Shown in pieces: positions 59,469 through 64,000 of a DNA stretch of 64,000 bases. The notes under the pieces were generated by a model. It was given only the letters and a program-made list of their open reading frames with translations, was not told where the DNA came from and did not search any database. The translations under genes were made by a program, and so were the position numbers. How positions within the stretch are numbered: position 1 is the stretch's first letter; the number at the start of each line of letters is the position of its first letter. This DNA is from Osmia lignaria lignaria. Its lineage: Eukaryota > Arthropoda > Insecta > Hymenoptera > Megachilidae. Location: positions 26,386,001 to 26,450,000 of the forward strand of contig NW_027478161.1 in the NCBI RefSeq assembly GCF_051020975.1, written 5' to 3'.

Positions 59469-62400
59469 TCAGAAGCGTAGTTTTCGAGATATATCGAGAT
59501 ATTTAAAAGTTGCGAAGCCGCACCAACATAATAGAGATACAGAAACACCGTGGCCCCTTTCTTTGGGATAACTCTGCACTATTGCGAGCTGCAAATGCCA
59601 CTTCCAGCTTAGCTGTGCAGAAGAAGAACAACAAGAAGAAGAAATATCTCGAAATCTGTCCGTCAGGCCCCTTCCCTTGAGATAAATCTGCAAATATCTC
59701 GGAAACGAAGAGAGCTATGGCAAAATGTTAAGAGACCTTTTTTGTAGAGAATTAAGTTTCCTACTTTTTATGTTCTATGATATTTTTTGATCAGATGCGC
59801 AGTTCTCGAGATATATCAAGATATTTAAAAGTTCCGAAGCCGCACCAACATAATAGAGATACAGAAACACCGTGGCCCCTTTCTTTGAGATAACTCTGCA
59901 CTATTGCGAGCTGTAAATGCCACTTCCAGCTTAGCTGTGCAGAAGAAGAACAACAAGAAGAAGAAATATCTCGAAATATGTCCGTCAGGCCCCTTCATTT
60001 GAGATAAATCTGCCAATATCTCGGAAACGAAGCGAGCTATGGCAAAATGTTAAGAGACCTTTTTTGTAGAGAATTAAGTTTCCTACTTTTTATGTTCTAT
60101 GATATTTTTTGATCAGATGCGTAGTTCTCGAGATATATCAAGATATTTAAAAGTTCCGAAGCCGCACCAACATAATAGAGATACAGAAACACCGTGGCCC
60201 CTTTCTTTGAGATAACTCTGGCCTATTGCGAGCTGCAAATGCCACTTCTAGCTCAGCTGTGCAGAAGAAGAACAACAAGAAGAAGAAATATCTCGAAATA
60301 TGTCCGTCAGGCCCCTTCCCTTGAGATAAATCTGCAAATATCTCGGAAACGAAGAGAGCTATGGCAAAATGTTAAGAGACCTTTTTTGTAGAGAATTAAG
60401 TTTCCTACTTATTATGTTCTATGATATTTTTTGATCAGATGCGTAGTTCTCGAGATATATCAAGATATTTAAAAGTTCCGAAGCCGCACCAACATAATAG
60501 AGATAGAGAAACACCGTGGCCCCTTTCTTTGAGATAACTCTGCACTATTGCGAGCTGCAAATGCCACTTCCAGCTTAGCTGTGCAGAAGAAGAACAACAA
60601 GAAGAAGAAATATCTCGAAATATGTCCGTCAGGCCCCTTCCCTTGAGATAAATCTGCAAATATCTCGGAAACGAAGCGAGCTATGGCAAAATGTTAAGAG
60701 ACCTTTTTTGTAGAGAATTAAGTTCCCTACTTTTTATGTTCTATGATATTTTTTGATCAGATGCGTAGTTCTCGAGATATATCAAGATATTTAAAAGTTC
60801 CGAAGCCGCACCAACATAATAGAGATACAGAAACACCGTGGCCCCTTTCTTTGAGATAACTCTGCACTATTGCGAGCTGCAAATGCCACTTCCAGCTTAG
60901 CTGTGCAGAGGAAGAACAACAAGAAGAAGAAATATCTCGAAATATGTCCGTCAGGCCCCTTCCCTTGAGATAAATCTGCAAATATCTCGGAAACGAAGCG
61001 AGCTATGGCAAAATGTTAAGAGACCTTTTTTGTAGAGAATTAAGTTTCCTACTTTTTATGTTCTACGATATTTTTTGATCAGATGCGCAGTTCTCGAGAT
61101 ATATCAAGATATTTAAAAGTTCCGAAGCCGCACCAACATAATAGAGATACAGAAACACCGTGGCCCCTTTCTTTGAGATAACTCTGCACTATTGCGAGCT
61201 GCAAATGCCACTTCCAGTTTAGCTGTGCAGAAGAAGAACAACAAGAAGAAGAAATATCTCGAAATATGTCCATCAGGACCCTTCCCTTGAGATAAATCTG
61301 CAAATATCTCGGAAACGAAGCGAGCTATGGCAAAATGTTAAGAGACCTTTTTTGTAGAGAATTATGTTTCCTACAATTTATGCTCTATGATATTTTTTGA
61401 TCAGAAGCGTAGTTTTCGAGATATATCGAGATATTTAAAAGTTGCGAAGCCGCACCAACATAATAGAGATACAGAAACACCGTGGCCCCTTTCTTTGGGA
61501 TAACTCTGCACTATTGCGAGCTGGAAATGCCACTTCCAGTTTAGCTGTGCAGAAGAAGAACAACAAGAAGAAGAAATATCTCGAAATATGTCCGTCAGGA
61601 CCCTTCCCTTGAGATAAATCTGCAAATATCTCGGAAACGAAGCGAGCTACGGCAAAACGTTAAGAGACCTTTTTTGTAGAGAATTATGTTTCCTACAATT
61701 TATGTTTTATGATATTTTTTGATCAGATGCGTAGTTCTCGAGATATATCAAGATATTTAAAAGTTCCGAAGCCGCACCAACATAATAGAGATAGAGAAAC
61801 ACCGTGGCCCCTTTCTTTGAGATAACTCTGCACTATTGCGAGCTGCAAATGCCACTTCCAGCTTAGCTGTGCAGAAGAAGAACAACAAGAAGAAGAAATA
61901 TCTCGAAATATGTCCGTCAGGCCCCTTCCCTTGAGATAAATCTGCAAATATCTCGGAAACGAAGCGAGCTATGGCAAAATGTTAAGAGACCTTTTTTGTA
62001 GAGAATTAAGTTTCCTACTTTTTATGTTCTATGATATTTTTGGATCAGATGCGTAGTTCTCGAGATATATCAAGATATTTAAAAGTTCCGAAGCCGCACC
62101 AACATAATAGAGATACAGAAACACCGTGGCCCCTTTCTTTGAGATAACTCTGCACTATTGCGAGCTGCAAATGCCACTTCCAGCTTAGCTGTGCAGAGGA
62201 AGAACAACAAGAAGAAGAAATATCTCGAAATATGTCCGTCAGGCCCCTTCCCTTGAGATAAATCTGCAAATATCTCGGAAACGAAGCGAGCTATGGCAAA
62301 ATGTTAAGAGACCTTTTTTGTAGAGAATTAAGTTTCCTACTTTTTATGTTCTATGATATTTTTTGATCAGATGCGCAGTTCTCGAGATATATCAAGATAT

Positions 62401-63976
62401 TTAAAAGTTCCGAAGCCGCACCAACATAATAGAGATACAGAAACACCGTGGCCCCTTTCTTTGAGATAACTCTGCACTATTGCGAGCTGCAAATGCCACT
62501 TCCAGCTTAGCTGTGCAGAAGAAGAACAACAAGAAGAAGAAATATCTCGAAATATGTCCGTCAGGCCCCTTCCCTTGAGATAAATCTGCAAATATCTCGG
62601 AAACGAAGAGAGCTATGGCAAAATGTTAAGAGACCTTTTTTGTAGAGAATTAAGTTTCCTACTTTTTATGTTCTATGATATTTTTTGATCAGATGCGCAG
62701 TTCTCGAGATATATCAAGATATTTAAAAGTTCCGAAGCCGCACCAACATAATAGAGATACAGAAACACCGCGGCCCCTTTCTTTGAGATAACTCTGCACT
62801 ATTGCGAGCTGTAAATGCCACTTCCAGCTTAGCTGTGCAGAAGAAGAACAACAAGAAGAAGAAATATCTCGTAATATGTCCGTCAGGCCCCTTCATTTGA
62901 GATAAATCTGCAAATATCTCGGAAACGAAGCGAGCTATGGCAAAATGTTAAGAGACCTTTTTTGTAGAGAATTAAGTTTCCTACTTTTTATGTTCTATGA
63001 TATTTTTTGATCAGATGCGTAGTTCTCGAGATATATCAAGATATTTAAACGTTCCGAAGCCGCACCAACATAATAGAGATACAGAAACACCGTGGCCCCT
63101 TTCTTTGAGATAACTCTGGACTATTGCGAGCTGCAAATGCCACTTCCAGCTCAGCTGTGCAGAAGAAGAACAACAAGAAGAAGAAATATCTCGAAATATG
63201 TCCGTCAGGCCCCTTCCCTTGAGATAAATCTGCAAATATCTCGGAAACGAAGAGAGCTATGGCAAAATGTTAAGAGACCTTTTTTGTAGAGAATTAAGTT
63301 TCCTACTTATTATGTTCTATGATATTTATTGATCACATGCGCAGTTCTCGAGATATATCAAGATATTTAAAAGTTCCGAAGCCGCAGCAACATAATAGAG
63401 ATACAGAAACACCGTGGCCACTTTCTTTGAGATAACTCTGCACTATTGCGAGCTGTAAATGCCACTTCCAGCTTAGCTGTGCAGAAGAAGAACAACAAGA
63501 AGAAGAAATATCACGAAATACGTCCGTCAGGCCCCTTCCCTTGAGATAAATCTGCAAATATCTCGGAAACGAAGCGAGCTATGGCAAAATGTTAAGAGAC
63601 CTTTTTCGTAGAGAATTAAGTTTCCTACTTTTTATGTTCTATGATATTTTTTGATCAGATGCGTAGTTCTCGAGATATATCAAGATATTTAAAAGTTCCG
63701 AAGCCGCACCACCATAATAGAGATACAGAAACACCGTGGCCCCTTTCTTTGAGATAACTCTGCACTATTGCGAGCTGCAAATGCCACTTCCAGCTTAGCT
63801 GTGCAGAAGAAGAACAACAAGAAGAAGAAATATCTCGAAATATGTCCGTCAGGCCCCTTCCCTTGAGATAAATCTGCAAATATCTCGGAAACGAAGCGAG
63901 CTATGGCAAAATGTTAAGAGACCTTTTTTGTAGAGAATTAAGTTTCCTACTTTTTATGTTCTATGATATTTTTTGA
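59469..63976 (+). repeat. Rearranged continuation of the higher-order repeat
   Basis: The order is d 59469, e 59791, f 60113, g 60435, h 60757, an i/c hybrid at 61079, an a-like 61401, g 61723, h 62045, i 62367, e 62689, then 63011 (GGACTATTG), 63333 and 63655. The d to h part repeats 56893-58502 at an offset of 2576 bp (8 monomers). The last monomers carry more private substitutions, such as GATCACATG, AATATCACG and CACCACCAT. 61079 has a GCGCAG start, GCTGCAAATG with CCAGTTTAG, then CCATCAGGACCC. Confidence 0.65.
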
Positions 63977-64000
63977 TCAGATGCGTAGTTCTCGAGATAT
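63977..64000 (+). repeat. Partial satellite monomer at right edge
   Basis: The last 24 bases are the start of another monomer (TCAGATGCGTAGTTCTCGAG and a few more bases). The array continues to the right of the window with no sign of decay at the edge. Confidence 0.95.

Larger units (their letters stand above)
1..64000 (+). repeat. Tandem satellite array, 322-bp monomer, about 199 copies
   Basis: The landmark TGATCAGA(T/A)GCG recurs every 322 bases across the whole window, always in the same orientation. Using the TCAG of this landmark as the monomer start, complete monomers begin at 222, 544, 866 and so on to 63655. The register shifts by one base only once, in the 37252 monomer. No unique spacer, foreign insertion or inverted copy interrupts the array, and neither edge reaches flanking DNA. 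Monomers differ mainly by scattered substitutions, many of them shared between non-adjacent copies, which is the usual sign of unequal crossing-over and conversion. Arrays of this form are typical of centromeric, pericentromeric or subtelomeric heterochromatin in eukaryotes; that placement is inference. I do not recognise the family. Confidence 0.99.
41115..64000 (+). repeat. Zone 4 of the array
   Basis: No beta bodies are present. Private markers are GCGCAGTTCTCGAG starts, CCATCAGGACCC, AAAGCTTCGAAGCTGC, AAAGTTGCG with TTTGGGATAAC, GAAAGATTTCG, ACTTTCCACTATTG, CTTCATTTGAG and TCTGGCCTATTG. These markers recur in a consistent order, giving an irregular higher-order repeat. Several blocks look identical by eye, so this is probably the most recently homogenised part. 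Confidence 0.8.

Noticed and set aside
1..64000. CRISPR array
   Set aside because: The repeated unit is 322 bp with no short repeat/unique spacer alternation. What varies is point substitutions inside homologous units, not unrelated spacers.
1..64000. Bacterial or phage origin
   Set aside because: A 64-kb array of a 0.3-kb non-coding monomer with no gene is not expected in compact bacterial or phage genomes. Small frames with TTG or GTG starts do not change this.

Overview
The whole window is one tandem satellite DNA array. A monomer of 322 bp is repeated head to tail in a single orientation from the first base to the last. There are 198 complete monomers (222-63976) plus a partial one at each edge, so the array runs past both ends of the window. 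I see no unique sequence, conventional gene, RNA gene, transposon insertion, CRISPR array, inverted monomer or assembly gap.

An array of at least 64 kb built from a ~0.3 kb monomer points to a eukaryotic chromosome, probably centromeric, pericentromeric or subtelomeric heterochromatin. I cannot name the species or match the monomer to a known satellite family from memory. The monomer is about 39% G+C by hand count. It has 11 CpG dinucleotides against about 12 expected, so CpG is not depleted. That argues against a genome with strong CpG methylation decay, such as most vertebrates, but does not identify a taxon.

Layout: four zones differ in diagnostic base variants. Zone 1 (1 to ~13.4 kb) mixes ordinary (alpha) monomers with beta monomers (variant half-site and tail) and carries a variant that opens a plus-strand reading frame. 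Zone 2 (~13.4-23.1 kb) has no beta monomers and has nested 4-, 5-, 8- and 9-monomer duplications. Zone 3 (~23.1-41.1 kb) has beta monomers again, mostly with a new private base, and large 6-, 16-, 17- and 18-monomer duplications. Zone 4 (~41.1-64 kb) has no beta monomers and shows an irregular higher-order repeat whose successive units hold 10, 11 and 12 monomers.

Inside the monomer I see a 27-bp segment duplicated 114 bp apart (24/27 identical), three ATATCTCG motifs (one inverted), overlapping palindromes, an imperfect hairpin with linked variants in its stem, and a perfect 24-bp purine-rich mirror repeat. Small reading frames recur in almost every monomer, but they mostly begin at TTG and read through these repeats. 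I treat them as by-products, not genes. The most notable facts are the near absence of length change (one net 1-bp deletion in 64 kb, beside a duplication junction) and the readable record of unequal exchange.
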